Source: Verpa conica
Taxonomy: Eukaryota; Ascomycota; Pezizomycetes; Pezizales; Morchellaceae
DNA length: 64,000 bases
Assembly (NCBI GenBank): GCA_033030425.1
Contig: JAUFSD010000003.1
Span: forward strand, 434,001-498,000
Direction: 5' to 3'
Position numbers and translations under genes: made by a program. The notes beneath the pieces were generated by a model. It was given only the letters and a program-made list of their open reading frames with translations, was not told the origin of the DNA and ran no database searches. Positions within the stretch are counted from its first letter, which is position 1. Every line of letters starts with the position of its first letter. This document shows, piece after piece, positions 1-12,160 of the stretch.

Positions 1-3000
1 GCAAGAACGCAAAGTCAGTAGACCCCGGACGATTATAAGCATCAATCCTCCTTTGCTTTTCCTGTGTATTCGTGCCTCCATCAAGTCGCTGGTAGCTCAT
101 TCCCAAACCTGCCAGGAAATCTTCCATAACGTCTAGCATGCCTAGAAACTGCGAAAACATGAGTACCCTGTGCCCTCTCTCCTTTAGCTTAGGAAGCATG
201 ATGTTGAGTAACTCAAACTTGCTCCCTGCTTCTATGAGGTTACGGTGGAGTGTTTCTTGATCAAATGCCCGATCTTCAATGTCATCACTGTAGAAGAAGG
301 GGTGCCCGAGGACTTTCCGAAGCTGCATTAGTACGTTCTTGAGATTCCCAGCTCTCGACTTATCCCCCGGGTTTCTGAAAATCGATTTGATGAGTACTGG
401 ATCTTGTGCCAGGATAGACTTATACAGCTTGCGTTGAAGGCTTGACATAGTAACCGGCACAATCACCTCCGCCATCGGTGGCAAGAACGTAAGAACCTCC
501 TTCTTCGTACGTCTCAAAAAGAATGGTCTGAAATAAAACAAAAATCAACCAACCAAATTCCTACCAGTAGGGGAAAGAAACATACCTAATCATATCATGC
601 AGCCTTTTAACATTCTCCTTTGTCAGCTCTCCAAACTCCTTCTCCAATTCCTCTGCATCCATCGACGGATCTAAAAAGTGTAGTAAATTAAACAACTCCC
701 TCGGATTATTCTGCAGCGGTGTACCCGTCATGAGGACCTTATGTTTAATCTTATATCCTTCCAATGACTTGTACAACAAACTCTCATCATTTTTCAGCCG
801 CTGCCCTTCATCTACAATCAATGCTTCCCAGGGGATACCCTTGAGATATTGGCTATCCGAAACAGGTGTGGTGTAACTCGTGACGACAATATGACATTTT
901 AAATTCCGTGTGCCTGAGTGAAAGAGCTCATATTTACGACTGAGCGCGCGAGACTCGGAGGATCCAAAGTAGGCGACCACCCGCATACTAGGCACCCAGT
1001 TTTGAATTTCACGTTTCCAGTTTGGGACTGTAGAGTGCGGAACGACGATGAGGAAAGGATAGAGGGAGAGGTCATTAACCATAATAGAGAGGTAGGAGAT
1101 GATCTGGATGGTCTTTCCGAGACCCATTTCGTCGGCTAGAATCGAGGTTTGTCCTTGGTGCCACTTGTAGTATAGCCAACTTTAAGAATCGAATATTAGT
1201 ATTCACCCCAATCATTGACCCCAATCCATGTAGGAAACTTACTTCATCCCGTCCATCTGATATTTCATTAGCGTTCCCCCAACTATATACGATGGCTGCT
1301 CCTTCTTCTCTAACCCTTTAAACCCCTTCCCCCTCACCATATCCCGTCTCTTCAAGGTGTTTTTAGGTAGATGGACAAAGTTCCCATGTACGAAATCCTC
1401 ATAAGCCTTTTTCCAATCTTCCCATCTACCTCTTGCATTCTCCTCTTCGTCAACATCCTCTTCCTCAGTATCCTTCCCCTCTTCCCCACTATCCAACCCA
1501 ATCACACGAGCCTTCTGCTTCCCCTTTCCTTTCTTCGACTTCTTCGGCTCCTGTGGCGGGACCTCCCAGACCACATCTCCACCCTCTCCGCCCTGCCATT
1601 TCACATATGCCTCTGCCACCTCTCCAATCCGCGCCACATCGACGGCTCTATCCTCGCCTGTAGGAACAATAGACGTATACCGAACATCATAGACGATCTC
1701 AACACGCAACATACTCTCCGGCACCGCCTCCTCAGTCGTCAACGCAAACATAGGATTCTTCTTCACGAAATGCGATCTCATTTGCGAATTTGTTCCCCAC
1801 ACCCAAGCACCCGGCAGCCACTCGGAGCGAAAATACGAGAGTCCCGTAAATTTAATTAGATACTCGCGATCATCCTCATTATAGTCATCAATCTCCATAG
1901 AGCCAGAAGAAGCAGAGGATGCTGGGCGCCATGCACGGATAGTCTGAATTTTGAGCGTGTGCGTAAGACACTCAATACACCTAAAGTCCTCTGAATACTC
2001 CTCTCTTCTCTGCTCAGCTGTCGCTTTCCCTCCTTCCTCGTCGCGGCTAGGAAGATGCTCCCAGTGCCAGCCGCGCCGGCAGTCAATGCAGCGGAACAAC
2101 ACGTGGTCTGGGTTATACAACAGATCTGCGTCAACCTCCACATCTGGTGTACCAGCAGCACTCCCATCAGCGCTCCCCGGTTTCTTCTTCCCGCTCCCGA
2201 GTGCCCTGAACGGCGCACAAGCTTTCCCGGATTCGTGGCACTCTTGGCAGTTCTGTGTGTATGGTGCACTCGAGTCCTTTCTTCGGGGGGTGCCAATGCA
2301 GCGTTTACACTGGAGGACAAAGTCATCTTCTGCAGTTTTAGTGACGAGGTGTTCGCGGGTTGTTCGTGAGCCTATACATTCGGTGTGGTAGGCGTAGGAG
2401 CATCCTTGACAGTATACGAGGTGGCCGCGGTGTCTCGAGTAGCCAGAGTAACTGCAGGTTTCGCAGTAGGAGTTGTGGTATTTTACGAACCGGGTCCCTT
2501 CATCAAGGGGTGGGAAAATCTCTTTCGAATGTACAACGCGGGGGCGGGTGGGTTTGGGTTGGGAGTTGTCAATATCCATAAAGTCGTCATCTATGCCAGG
2601 TTCAGTGTAAACGCCTCTTTTCTCCGTGACTCGCCCCGACCTTCGAGTAGTTTCTTCCTCTGAGAATTCAGATCCAGAAATATATTGCCTCCGCTTCTGG
2701 GCGCGGGTACGGGAACCTGCCCTTGTGGAAACCGGCGCACGTCTCTTCTTACTTGTGGGGACAAGATCAGACACCACAAGATCATCATCCGAATCATACA
2801 TCACTGGTGTTCCAGATTGACCCCTATATGGTAACATAGAAGCCTTCTTGATCGGCTGTGACCTGGTTCTCCGGGTTGAGCCGGTTTTATCAGGGGATGC
2901 CAATTCATCACCCGATGGTGATGTAGATTGCTGGGCAGCTTTCCGGTTTTGCGCAAGGGAGGCGATACGACGACGACGGATCTCCCGGTCCGAAGGGGGG

Positions 3001-3487
3001 AAGGTAGGTTTTTTTATCAATTGAACACTACCGGTTTCTGAGGTTTGCTCTGAGGGTGTGGATTTCCGACTATGCACAATTCTTTGTGCAGCACTAAGAT
3101 CTGTACCGAGCGCTTCGAGCGCTTCGGGGCCACCAGAGAGGGAGAGTAATTGTTCGAATGGAACCTGTGGATAAGTCAATTCACAGTATTGCCCATTGTA
3201 GCTATGAGATAGCTGTAGAAACTCACGAGCTCTGTGTGTCCATCTATAAACACCGTCTTGTACCATAGTCCATCATCTCTTGCGACCTCTCTTAGAAGCC
3301 TCTGTACCCCCCTCTCCTCTAGGAAGCTCTCGTAGTCACTCTGATGCCACCCAAGCTCTCTTAACGTAGGGATTGAAATATAGTCCAGTGCCTGGAACTG
3401 TGGCTCCTCCAGGTTCTCCATATCGATGTCGGAGATGTTCTCACGGGCAGCGTGATAGCTATGACTTTCGTCATCGCTATCAGACAT
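1..3487 (-). CDS. mit1: Mit1/CHD3-like SNF2 chromatin remodelling ATPase (C-terminus off the left edge)
   Basis: Four exons: 3227-3487, 1243-3164, 586-1179 and 1-527 (open at the edge), giving about 1,101 residues of the N-terminal part. Introns are GT-AG and keep the frame. The N-terminus is acidic, then a basic linker. Two Cys/His clusters (about residues 321-385 and 390-486) look like the PHD/FYVE-type finger of fungal Mit1. Two chromodomain-like stretches follow (about 521-545 and 605-623). The SNF2 ATPase begins with YQMDGMNWL, then ADEMGLGKT (Walker A), VDEGQRLKN (motif II in the DExx position) and LMTGTPLQN. The helicase C domain contains MFSQFLGMLD and is cut off. In S. pombe, Mit1 is the remodelling subunit of the SHREC heterochromatin complex with Clr3. 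Function here is inferred from that family. The start ATG lies in a good context (GCCATGTC). A generic CHD ATPase is the alternative, but the finger order favours Mit1. Confidence 0.9.
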
Positions 3488-3837
3488 GGCACCTAGGAAC
3501 AGGGGGCTGTTTGCCAGGGTTGCAGCTTGACGCGTTAGTGCACGCCGGACAGTGGGGTATCAGATGAATGGGGCAATGAAATAGATATCAAGGCTACACC
3601 GTGTAGAAATCCCTGGGACAGGCTGGGGGGGGGGGGTGATATTTGAGAGGTGTTATGGCATCTGTCTGTCTCGCACAGTTGGGACGACGCGCTTCTGGTA
3701 GCGGAAGATCCCGCGCGGTGCAACGCTAATCCTTTTTTTTTTGCGGCTCTAGATATCATTGAACCCCCCCCCCACAACCAGAAAGAGATATCAGATAGAA
3801 CTCTTCCCCCTTCTTCCTCCAAATATACTGCACCAGT

Positions 3838-5520
3838 ATGAGCGCTCGTCAAATTATTCCCTCTCTACCAAAGAGACCGGTGTCTTCTACATTTTCTCAA
3901 TGCCTTCTTACTCGTTCAGTGTCGACAAACTCTGCAATCAATCGTGGGCTACGTCGCTCCCCCGCAAACAATAGAGAAAAACGGGACTTCAAACCCAGGG
4001 GAGACAGAGAAGACAGATACTCTACAGCCAGAGGAGGTAGACTCTTTACACCTTCAAAAGGCCGTTTTGAACCAGACCTTTTCCCCGGCAGAGACAGGCC
4101 TCAAGGTGAATTCACCTCCGACCACCCTCGAAACCAAGCACAAAGAAACCTCAATCCCAAATTTAGAGAGACACCCAGTGCTGAATATCACTCCACGAAG
4201 TACCAGGATATCGACACTGACCGCCCTTCTCCTCGCCTCGACAAGCCCCCCTCTGGAATCTGGACTCCCCCAGAGTCTCCCCGTCCTACAGCCCGCACAT
4301 GGGCACCCTCTCCAGAAGCCTATACCGATGCATTCCCAGGCATCCGTTCCTGGCAGCCACCAAATAAGAGCAATCCCCGCCTCGATTATACCCCACAAGA
4401 CGTAGAATGGACACCCAAGCCCCGCAGGTTTATTCCTAAGATCGACTACAACGCAGAATGGATATATGGGTCAAGTGTAGTTGAGGCTGCATTGAAGGCA
4501 AAGCGCCGTAAGGTACTGAGGCTATATATATACGCAGGCAGGAACCGAACAATGGAGGCTAAAGAACGAGATAAGATCATGGCAAGCATGGCAAGGGGCC
4601 AAGGGGCTGAGGTTATAGAGGAGCGTGACCCAGGCGTACTAGATAGTATGAGTGATAGCCGACCACATAACGTATATAAATGTCCCCCGCTACACAAATA
4701 CCACCTTACTAATATTTACTCTCAGGGATACGTCCTCGAGTGTCTCCCGCTCCCCAAAACACCCATTCTCTCACTCGGTGCCGTCACAGACACAAAAAGC
4801 AGCTTCTCTGTAAACCTAGCGCAGCATACTTCTAGTAATGAAGAAATCCCCGCAGGTAAATACTCATCCACCATCTACAACCGCGACCCAAAGAAGCGAT
4901 ACCCCTTCGTCCTCATGCTCGACGAAATTGTAAGTCTCCCCATAACCCTGCCCCGCACCCTCGCTAACAGCCCACAAGCTCGACCCTGGAAACCTCGGTG
5001 CGGTTCTCCGCTCTGCTTACTTCCTTGGAGTAACGGCGGTCACTGTCTCTTCGCGGAACTGCGCGCCATTGTCACCAGTATGTCTTAAGGCTTCTGCGGG
5101 TGCTGCAGAGTTTATACCTATCCTTGAGCAGTCACGCTCTGATAAGTTGATCACATCGAGTATCGAGAACGGGTGGACGTTTTATGCTGCTGTTCCGCCG
5201 GCTACGAAGCAGCAGATGAGGAGGGATCGGTATGTGCTTACTAGTGGTGTTGGGGTGAGGTTGGAGGAGGGGCCAGTGTGTTTAGTGTTAGGGAGTGAAG
5301 GTATGTTCTTTGATCCTTTTGAGGGTGTAAGGGGAAGTACTCCTCTAGTATTCAGGTTAATGATATATTTTTAGGGGAGGGTTTAAGGCCATTGTTGAGA
5401 AAGGCGGCGCAATATTGTGTCAGTCTTGAGAAGGCACCTGGGACAGACAGGGTAGTTGATTCTTTGAATATTAGTGTAGCGGCTGCATTGCTGTGTAATA
5501 GTTTTTTGAAGGGTGCATAG
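3838..5520 (+). CDS. mrm1: Mitochondrial large-subunit rRNA 2'-O-methyltransferase (SpoU/TrmH family, MRM1-like)
   Basis: Three exons: 3838-4929, 4979-5300 and 5375-5520, 519 residues. The start follows an Arg/Ser-rich, acid-poor N-terminus that looks like a mitochondrial presequence. Residues about 30-200 are a low-complexity linker rich in Arg, Pro and Asp. The substrate-binding domain starts near IYGSSVVEAAL. The SpoU catalytic domain carries LDPGNLGAVLRSA (motif 1, with the conserved Asn and Arg), LVLGSEGEGLRP (motif 2, formed across the second intron) and DSLNISVAAALLCN (motif 3). The family methylates a guanosine in the peptidyl-transferase loop of mitochondrial 21S/16S rRNA. The trefoil-knot motifs make the family assignment firm. 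The mitochondrial target is inferred from the presequence and from similarity to yeast Mrm1. The upstream gene is divergent, with about 350 bp between the starts. Confidence 0.93.
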
Positions 5521-6511
5521 AGAGTGTAAGATATATGTAGATATGTAGGAACCGGTATAAAAATCTAACTCATAGTGTATCACTCATGTATTAAATACCA
5601 GTATTTTAAGATCAGACAAGTGAGTCAAGGGCTATCTAAAGGGTAAAAACCCACGTCTTTACTATAGGTAGATTTAACTTAGTGATCGTAGCTACAATTT
5701 TCTAGCTAGCCATGTAGGCTGAGTACTTAGGAGACCCAGTACCGGCTGGTATATATTAATCCCATCTATCAGTAGCCCATAAAGCCCATATTTGCTTTAT
5801 ATGAGGACGTTTGTAGCGAGTGATTATGTGTGATGCGACATGAAATAAACCCCCACCATTGGACCTCCACTCCTCCCATCAACTTGTTTACTCCCAACAT
5901 ACCAGTACCACTCCACCCTTACTTCACTACAGCCACTATAGGGAACTCAAGAAACCCTGGCAAACTTTCTTTTCACCCCCAACACATTAATCATCCTCTC
6001 ATACCCAAACATATTTAACAGATGTTTGGGAACCCCTCGAACTGTTCCGTACTCAAAGCATCAGACATTTCATCGACACTCGGGTCCCTCAATCCTCCAT
6101 CAATTTAGAGAAATCACCAATCACCAAACTTGAAAAGTCTAATTTATCATGAAGTTCGACATTAATAAAATCCTATTCGCTACCAAGTTCCTAGCTACCA
6201 CAAAGAAAGAAAGAAAAAGGAAAAAGAGAGAAAACAGGGAGCCGCTATTCTGATACAGAAAATGCTCTTATGCAATGCGTACAACTTAAAAAAATCGGCA
6301 TTTTTCTGTCATGGGCTAGCTATCTTACCTAGCCGAGACACCCCCAATCATTACTACTATAAATCAATTCAAAAAAAAAATCTATAGACAGAATTACAAG
6401 TTGCCCATTTATGGAGAATCTGGTGGCATTGCTAACATAGCTGTTTATACAGTCCCTATGTAATATTCATGCCTAATCTATGATTTGTATCTACCTTAAA
6501 TAGAGAACCAG

Positions 6512-6870
6512 TGTTGGGAGTCGTGCGGGGCGGACCGTAGGGCCCTGGGGGGCCCCGCAACATCGTCAGGACCGGACGGACCATACGCTATAGTCCGTCC
6601 AGGGCCGATTTATTTCGGACTACAGGACCACAGGGGCCCTACAGGGCTCTACGAGTTAGAGTCTGAAGAGAAGGGTTAGATGACATTACTTCATTTTTGT
6701 AGTTTTTTTTGAAGACAAACGTTGACGTCATGAACGACACTAGTAACTAGTACTAAGTGTCCTTTTAAACTATATAAGTAGGGGCTCTCCCCTCTTATTC
6801 TTTCCTTTTCTCTTCACTTATTTTTAATCAACTTGTACCATAAGAAAACAATCGTTACTTACTTTCAACA
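6512..6870 (+). repeat. Possible solo LTR or other decayed promoter-bearing element
   Basis: The block opens with TGTTG and closes with CAACA, the inverted termini expected of an LTR. It contains a GC-rich inverted-repeat region: GCGGGG 6525-6530 pairs with CCCCGC 6553-6558, and GGACGGA 6574-6580 with TCCGTCC 6594-6600. A perfect CRE palindrome TGACGTCA lies at 6723-6730, a TATA-like TATATAAGTA at 6771-6780, then a CT-rich leader. I found no target-site duplication (flanks accag and gtttt differ), no primer-binding site and no partner LTR in this window. The call is therefore tentative. A promoter of an unannotated RNA is an alternative. Confidence 0.3.
6723..6730. promoter_or_regulatory. CRE/ATF palindrome TGACGTCA
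   Basis: Perfect eight-base CRE site, about 40 bp upstream of a TATA-like motif. bZIP factors of the ATF/CREB class bind this sequence in fungi. No clear gene follows on either strand within 1 kb, so it is probably part of the surrounding LTR-like element. Confidence 0.4.
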
Positions 6871-8835
6871 GTTTTTACTTTAAAGCAATCGTCTTCTGCT
6901 GTCCCACATGGTCCTCTAACGTCCCTAACTTCCCTACAGTCTCCGTACTACACCGTCCCCTGTAGGAAAGACTGCAGTTCACGGCCCTTCCTCCCTCTGC
7001 CCTAGGGCGTCTGGTCCCCATAATTTCTTGCCCTACGGCTCGCCGTCCGACTCCCATCACTATAGAGAACGACATAAAACCCAACAAAAAAAACTATACT
7101 AAAAAGATTCCCGAAAAAATAAATCTAGTCTCCAGTACACCAGCCCTGATAAAGACACGTAGGTATAATACCTACAAAAAATTCTACAGACATCCACTAA
7201 TCCTATTCCACAGTTTATCAATCTAGCCAGAAAGCGCCAGTGAAGATGGTCATCACCGTATTAAGTTTCTTCAGCTGACAAGCGAGGAGGGGGGGGAGAG
7301 ACTAGTACATTGACTAGTGTATGTCTTGGGGCGGTTTATGGTAACTGTAAGGCCCGTTGAACCGCCCAGGACCCTGCCGGATATTCGATCATAAAGGAAT
7401 AGGTGTTGCCTAACTAAAATTCTGCTATTCATTCGACTAAAAGGGACTGCTTTAGTATTAATATAGAGTATTATAGTAGGCTACTGTTTAATTTATTAGC
7501 TTATATTAATACTGTACCGAGCACTATGGATAGTGCGTCAGGTTGTCAGGTCACCTTCCATGTGCTTAAAAATACCGACTTTGTCATGGTTAGGAATGAG
7601 TTATAGTAGACCTAGTATATAGTTAATATTGGGTCAGTTAGTGCTGATATGTTTGATGTAGTTAGTGGGGTTAATATGGGAGGAAATTTCCTATTTCAAA
7701 GCTGTGGGGGGCTATAATGTTCCATGATGATTTGGTCATTGTCAGAACTAGTTACTTGTGCCGCTACTCAAACAAATCAGTCATTGTCACAGCTACGCTG
7801 TACTAGTCAAAAACAAAGTCACCGGGACCGGCTGTACTATCCGCAGTGCTCGGTACAGTATTGGTATATAAATGTATTTTCTAGATATATAATCATATTC
7901 TATCTATCGAATACCTATACTATTTTTACGAGGATCTAACTGGAGCCCAAATATTTCATCTCTAGAGCTGGGTAGAGTTTGTCACGCACAGAGAGGAAAG
8001 CAGAAGGGATTCTGAGAAGTAAATTTGTGTAGAAAGAAAGAAAGCATTTATCAAGATGCATAGATTTCAGGCCAGAGAGTGACAAAAACAAGGCAAGACC
8101 ATTTTCTTATACTAATACAAATCTAGTACTTTCCCACGCGTCAAATAAGGCATAATGCCGAAAGTACTAGCTAGTGGAAGGCTTTTTTTTCTATTCGCAG
8201 GTTTAGAGTTAGATCTACCGGCCTAAACCACCGCTGCTACCGGGGGTAGAAATCGGAATCAGGTAGGTACAGAAATTTCCTCAGGTAGATCCTTTCAACA
8301 AGCTGGCGCGTCCTTGGTATCGCCAAGACCAATGATCGACGACTACATGTATTTAAGCTTACGACGACCACGGCCTCTATGCCTGTACCTTTTTATCCAA
8401 GTACAGCCAGCATGTTCTACCACAGCCACCATAGCCCCGCGAACCGTATATTGAAAGTAGGAAAAAAAAGGATATCAGATGGCTCTAAAAAAATCCCACA
8501 AAGGAAACGCAAAAGCAAAGAAAATTCGTCCGCTTCATCGTAAACTATATCCTCCAAATAGTGCATAAACCCATTTAAAGATATATAATAGGTATCTCAT
8601 CACATATACAAATCATAAAGAGTAAAAGCCATTTTACATAAGAAAAAAGAATATAGGCCCGTGCATCACGGAACTAACGCCGCACCTCGCCCCGCCGCCA
8701 TTGTGGCAAAGAAAAGATAACACTGGAAATAAACGGAAACGCTGCTACGCCTGTAGCAAATGCTGATATGTGAAAAAGAAGGCTGGGAGTGAACGCGCGT
8801 CCCCCCCGTGCTTCTCCCTCTTAGAACTAATCGAT

Positions 8836-11800
8836 TTAGACACCACGGAACTAAGCGCACAAAAAGTCAGCGAATCAGATCCTCTCCATATATCAAGGTT
8901 AACGGCACTCACCATCCTCAAAATCAAAAACCAACTGCACCCCAAAAACCTAAACGCCGACAACCCTGCCACACTCCACAACACAACAGCCAAGTACACT
9001 TTACTCCTCTGACTTTCGACGACGGCATCGTTCTCCGTAGCTCTTTCCAGACCTGCCGCATTCAAAATACCCGCTGCAAGGGCAAAATTTGTAAACATCC
9101 ACACAAGCACTACACAAGACCTGAAGCCTGCGTAGTAGTCCTTTTGCTTCTGCGACTCGCTCGGCTTTTCAATTTCCTTTTCAGGCTTGACACCGAGGGT
9201 ACGCATTTCAGCTTCGTATTGCTCATCAAGATCTTTGTCATCGGTAGGGACGTTCATATCGGCTTTACCATCGACAGTTACGACGGCTCCGCCTTTGATC
9301 GGTGGGGGCACATCAGGGCCCTTTGTACCCCAAGAGATATCGTGAGTGTTACAGAAAGCGTAGACATTAAGGACGTTGATATATGAAGGGGAGAGGAGAA
9401 GATATTGAACAAACTGAATACAAGGACATTAGTTAAACTATCTACTAAGGCGGACGAGTAGGGGGTACATACACTTGTAAACATGTGCCATGGCTCAAAG
9501 AACATGAACGATGCCACAAAGTAGAGGATATAAGTCGAGCATAAAGATACCAATAAATCTCTAAAAAGTTGATTCGAGAATATGCTGCTCAATGAAAACT
9601 TGCCGTTATTTTCTGCGAGTTCTGCTATTACAGACTTGACTGAGATGAAGACTGCCGCAAACAAAAGATACCTGCAAATTTGTTAGCTCCCGAAACTGCC
9701 GCCAAATAGAGAATCTGAAAAAACATACAACATGATAACAGCCCAGAAAATAACCATTGTCATGTATAGCTTCTTAGTACCACCAGGTGTATTTCCAAGC
9801 GATAAGACAAAGCAGGTAAGCAATGTCCCTAGGTACAGCCACTCGAAAATAATACTAAGATACATCCCAGGTGCGAAACCAAGTACGGGATCGGCCAAAG
9901 CAACTGTCAAAATTCTAAATACCAAGAAGAAATTTCCCTATGAGAACCAAGTCAGCGACCATGATCAAACAAAAAACAACAGGAGGTGAGGAACTTACAA
10001 GAGCAAACCACGAAAATAACATAGAAATAGTCTGGTAAAAGAACTCCACCAAAAACGCCATCTTCCTCATCATTGAGTGACTACTTCTCCAGATATCAAA
10101 GGTATGAACCAGTGCATAAATAGCAGCAAAAAAACTACCGTTCAGCCATCTTCGTCTTTGTAGGATCAACTCGCTCATCTCGTCCGGCACATCCGTTTCC
10201 GCGGATGAGGACTTGACGTACTGTAATACCCAGTTACAATTCCTCTTCGAGACAAGCTCGAAACAGAGAATACGATCCTCAGCTAGGTACATGTTCGCCG
10301 TAAAAATACCCGCGTCACTACCATGCATCTTTTCTCCCTTGAAGTACTTTTCCAATGGTCCCTCCCCGTTAAGGTCGTTCTGAAGTGCAGTGTACCGATA
10401 TGCGGAAAACGCACCAGGGAGCACAGAAATAAACCCAAACACACTCTCAAGTGGTTTATCAAGAATATTAGACATCTTGTACTCAAAGTTCTGAGTCGCA
10501 ACAAGAGGATTAAGAAGATATCTTCCTCCAGGTCCCAACATAGCCTTAATCTCCCCACAAGCTCCAGCACACTGGGGATTGATGTCAAATGCCTTCCAGA
10601 GATGGTAGATACTTGTCCCACCAGGTTTTGTCCCCGCGTCGATAAGAACGCAAACATTCGGATCAAGAACCCGACCAAAGGCTTGGAAGAACCAACGATG
10701 GGAGTTAATCTTCTTTTGATTGCGTTCCTTCAAGCAGAAGATCATTTGAACTGGAGTAGCGTTCTTGCCTGTTGCACTAAGCTTGACCATATCTTTTGAG
10801 TCGAGCTCGATTCCAATTTGTGTTGTGTACTCATAGATATGCGCAGTTACGTCCTTTTCATTAACCTTTGTCTTTGCGATACCTTCCTGGTAGCATCCCA
10901 TACCAGCCAAAACACTTCTAGTCCTGGGATTAATCTTTCCACGACCATCGCTCACAACACAGACAACGACCTTTTTCCAAGCGTCTTCTCCCCAAGTTTG
11001 AGAACGGGTTCTAGAACGTAGATATGCGATATTTTTAAACACACCCGCCATGGTCCTTGAGAATAGAACTTCATCCTCGTTATACATAGTAACGACAATA
11101 AACAGTTCTGTATGCCTCGGCTTCTGGAAGAGTTGTTGACGAAGTGTAAATTTCTGCTCGACGAACTCAGACGGATCACAGGTCGCAGCAGTGTACCTTT
11201 ACCTTCAATTAGCTACAAAACTCTAGGTCTGAGGGCTAACTATGGAGTTTACCTCATATGCGTATACTCACGCTCCACCTTCTGTGGTAGAATCCCTAAA
11301 AGTTTCTTTGGCACTGGACAATCTAGCACCAAATTCCCTCTAAAAAGCTCTACCTTCTTCACTGTTTTCCATCTCCTCAACCCACCAGGTCCGGGAGTTG
11401 GTGTTGACCCAACTGGTGACGGGGTACTGTGCGGAAAATAAGGGTTATCCCCCGGCCCTTGCAGCGGGGTATTTAGATTTGAATGCGGATCTAGAATCGG
11501 CCGCCTATCATCATCGTCATGGTATACTGGCTGGGTGTTGTATTGAGTTAATGGATAACCATCCTCTTGAGGATGTGGCTGGTAAGGATCGGCTGTGTAG
11601 GTGTCACGATGATCTTCTGGGTAGAGAGTATGCGAGTATGGTGCATTACCAGCACCGACCGATTGCCTGTGTGTAGTTCTCGAGGGGGGCATTGGAGGAG
11701 CTTCATTATAAGAATGTGCTAGGTTTGGAACCGAATACTAAAGTTCTCCATATTAGAGCTATAGAACCCGAAAGAGAAAGAGAAGCTGCTATAGTAGCAA

Positions 11801-12160
11801 ACTACTAAGGCAGTAGAGATTAATCCTAAAACTTACAGTCGGTTGAGCCATAAGTCTATCCCCATTATCTGGCCATTCTGGCATCGGCGTCCCACCACCA
11901 GCTGGGTAACCTCCAGTATTCTGTCTTTGTGGTCTATATGGCATCTCTTCTTGATACCCTGCGAGCGGATGCCCTGGCGACGGAGTTCTATGCCTTGGAT
12001 CCATTTGTGCTGCTGGAAGGTGTGGGTCGTAGGGTTGTTGATGCTGTAACCTCGGATTGTGTGGAGGAGCAAGGGGACCAGTTTCGTCGTCCGAAGAATC
12101 CTCGTGTACAGGAGGATTAAAATCGAGGCGCGAGTAAGCGTCGTGGTTGTTGTTAGCCAT
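8836..12160 (-). CDS. chs1: Chitin synthase, class I
   Basis: Seven exons: 11837-12160, 11253-11737, 9999-11196, 9729-9937, 9473-9671, 8913-9413 and 8836-8850, 976 residues. The first ~250 residues are a Pro/Gln/Tyr-rich cytosolic tail. Chitin synthase N-terminal motifs follow, including [15 protein letters not shown] rebuilt across the second intron. The GT2 catalytic core shows VTMYNEDE, the [19 protein letters not shown] block, AEDR near residue 576 and QRRRWLNGS near residue 615. Several membrane helices follow. The last exon is only 15 nt and supplies FRGV plus the stop, the usual C-terminus of class I enzymes. The enzyme polymerises UDP-GlcNAc into chitin at the plasma membrane. Class I rather than II or III is judged from the [15 protein letters not shown] and GEIKAMLG blocks. 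Splice sites all conform to GT-AG. Confidence 0.95.

Larger units (their letters stand above)
5521..8835. other. Gene-free interval between mrm1 and chitin synthase
   Basis: I see no convincing gene. Short open frames here lack codon structure and recognisable motifs. The stretch is AT-rich apart from a GC-rich island at about 6520-6660 that belongs to an LTR-like block, listed separately. A second short GC hairpin lies at 7329-7367 (GGGCGGTT pairing with AACCGCCC, 23-nt loop). The last few hundred bases contain the chitin synthase 3' untranslated region. Confidence 0.5.
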
